From assembly GCA_963796195.1 (NCBI GenBank), contig CAWCKS010000003.1, positions 186,001 to 250,000 of the forward strand: 64,000 bases of DNA. The letters run 5' to 3'. This document shows, one piece after another, positions 63,334 to 64,000 of the stretch (position 1 is the stretch's first letter; each line of letters begins with the position of its first letter). Position numbers and translations under genes: made by a program. The notes below the pieces were generated by a model that made no database searches, was not told the origin of the DNA, and was given only the letters and a program-made list of their open reading frames with translations. Origin of the DNA: CAWCKS01 sp963796195 (GTDB lineage Bacteria; Pseudomonadota; Alphaproteobacteria; Rhizobiales; Xanthobacteraceae).

Positions 63334-64000
63334 TTAAAAAGAGTTGAAATGATGCATTGCGGTGAAGCTATTTGGAAGAGCCTGCTTTGATCGCGCATCA
63401 GAGATCGCACGCATCACCGTGATCGCGAATACCGCGACGAGTGTGAGCAGCCCGAATGGCACGCCGGACGCGGACATGATCGTGCGCGCGAGCAGCGGCA
63501 TGATCCAGGCAACCGCCAGCACGGTGGCTTCGTAGGGATGGAAGCCTCGCGCAAAACCGTGGCGCGCGAGGAAGGCGATCGCAACGCCAAGCACCACGAG
63601 ATCGTAGTCGAGCACGTAAGGCGTCGCCAGCAGGCAGGCGAGCGCGAGCGCCGCCGCCTTGAGCTCGAACGCGGCGGCGCTGCGCCACAGCCTGATAACG
63701 CAGGCCGCGACCGTGAGCGTCAGCGCTGATTGCACAGCATAAGCGAGCGGTACGCTTGCGCCCCACATCCGCACCGCCGAGAAGATCGACTGTATCTTCT
63801 CCCAGCCGGTACCGCCCTGTTCGAGCACGACGGTTTGGGTAAACGCGGTGGAAGCCTGGAACGCGCGCCACACATCGGTGCCGAGGATGACGACGCTGAG
63901 CGCGATCGAGATGGCGACGGTCGCAGCGGCAGCGGCGATCGTGATCCAGCGTTTGCCGGCCAGCAGGGCGAGCGGAATCAGGAGACCGAATTGCGGCTTG
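63334..64000 (-). CDS. GT87 (DUF2029)-like membrane glycosyltransferase (partial)
   Basis: The C-terminal part of a polytopic membrane protein cut by the right edge of the window. It begins KPQFGLLIPLALLAGKRW, a conserved stretch of the GT87/DUF2029 family of polyprenyl-phosphate-sugar-dependent mannosyl/arabinosyl transferases. At least five hydrophobic segments follow, with LLATPYVLDYDLVVLGVAIA, another typical element. The catalytic N-terminal half lies outside. Confidence 0.82.
   Translation of the reverse strand, partial: KPQFGLLIPLALLAGKRWITIAAAAATVAISIALSVVILGTDVWRAFQASTAFTQTVVLEQGGTGWEKIQSIFSAVRMWGASVPLAYAVQSALTLTVAACVIRLWRSAAAFELKAAALALACLLATPYVLDYDLVVLGVAIAFLARHGFARGFHPYEATVLAVAWIMPLLARTIMSASGVPFGLLTLVAVFAITVMRAISDARSKQALPNSFTAMHHFNSF

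Overview
The window looks like a chromosomal segment of an alphaproteobacterium of the Bradyrhizobium / Nitrobacteraceae type. This rests on high GC over most of its length, rhizobial gene orders (uvrC-pgsA-moaD-moaE; lgt-midA-pgeF; rplY-pth-ychF; a MarR/OmpR-type regulator/kinase trio), an Omp25-like porin, a UvrB with a long N-terminal extension, and many copies of the short palindromic intergenic repeats usual in these genomes. No rRNA, tRNA, transposase, integrase or CRISPR array was seen.

Layout. 0-5.4 kb: end of a porin gene, then uvrC-pgsA-moaD-moaE-prmB (DNA repair, phospholipid and molybdopterin synthesis, ribosomal protein methylation). 5.4-13.9 kb: ilvE, a MarR/response-regulator/histidine-kinase operon, proC-ybjN, a methyltransferase, prs and a lipoprotein-like gene. 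14-24 kb: an MFS transporter, lgt-midA-pgeF, a dienelactone hydrolase, ubiK, rplY, a heavily disrupted pth, ychF and two MaoC hydratases. 24-34 kb: accessory genes, including two serine beta-lactamase-like hydrolases, four SnoaL-like paralogues, an FMN reductase and csaA. 34.5-46 kb: uvrB, then an intradiol dioxygenase / branched-chain-type ABC importer / LLM oxidoreductase operon that suggests uptake and ring cleavage of an aromatic compound. 46-49 kb: a Do-like protease and a coiled-coil gene behind an FNR/FixK-like box. 49.7-54.9 kb: the most unusual part, with a zinc-ribbon protein, an intact DpnI-like endonuclease, a broken SPPY-type DNA methyltransferase, an unknown protein and a broken MORC/HSP90-like GHKL ATPase. 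55-64 kb: ybaK-type deacylase, phhB, a CWC protein, a DUF1800/DUF1501 pair, an aldo/keto reductase, plsC, small membrane proteins, a GST and the end of a GT87-like membrane glycosyltransferase.

The 49.7-54.9 kb region is the best candidate for an undescribed system. A DpnI homologue that keeps the D-x10-E-x-K active site and zinc cysteines stands divergently to a DNA methyltransferase, and a MORC-like ATPase follows. Much of this stretch is visibly richer in A+T and its methylase-ATPase half is bracketed by two related palindromic repeats. It reads as a horizontally acquired restriction/modification or defence module that may be partly decayed.

A caution applies to the whole window. Many conserved genes (moaE, ilvE, pth, uvrB, livF, livG, a dioxygenase, a Do protease, DUF1800 and others) carry single-base frame changes, most of them insertions. 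Because pth is normally essential and ilvE carries two compensating lesions, many of these are probably sequencing errors. The broken state of the methylase and ATPase should be judged in that light.
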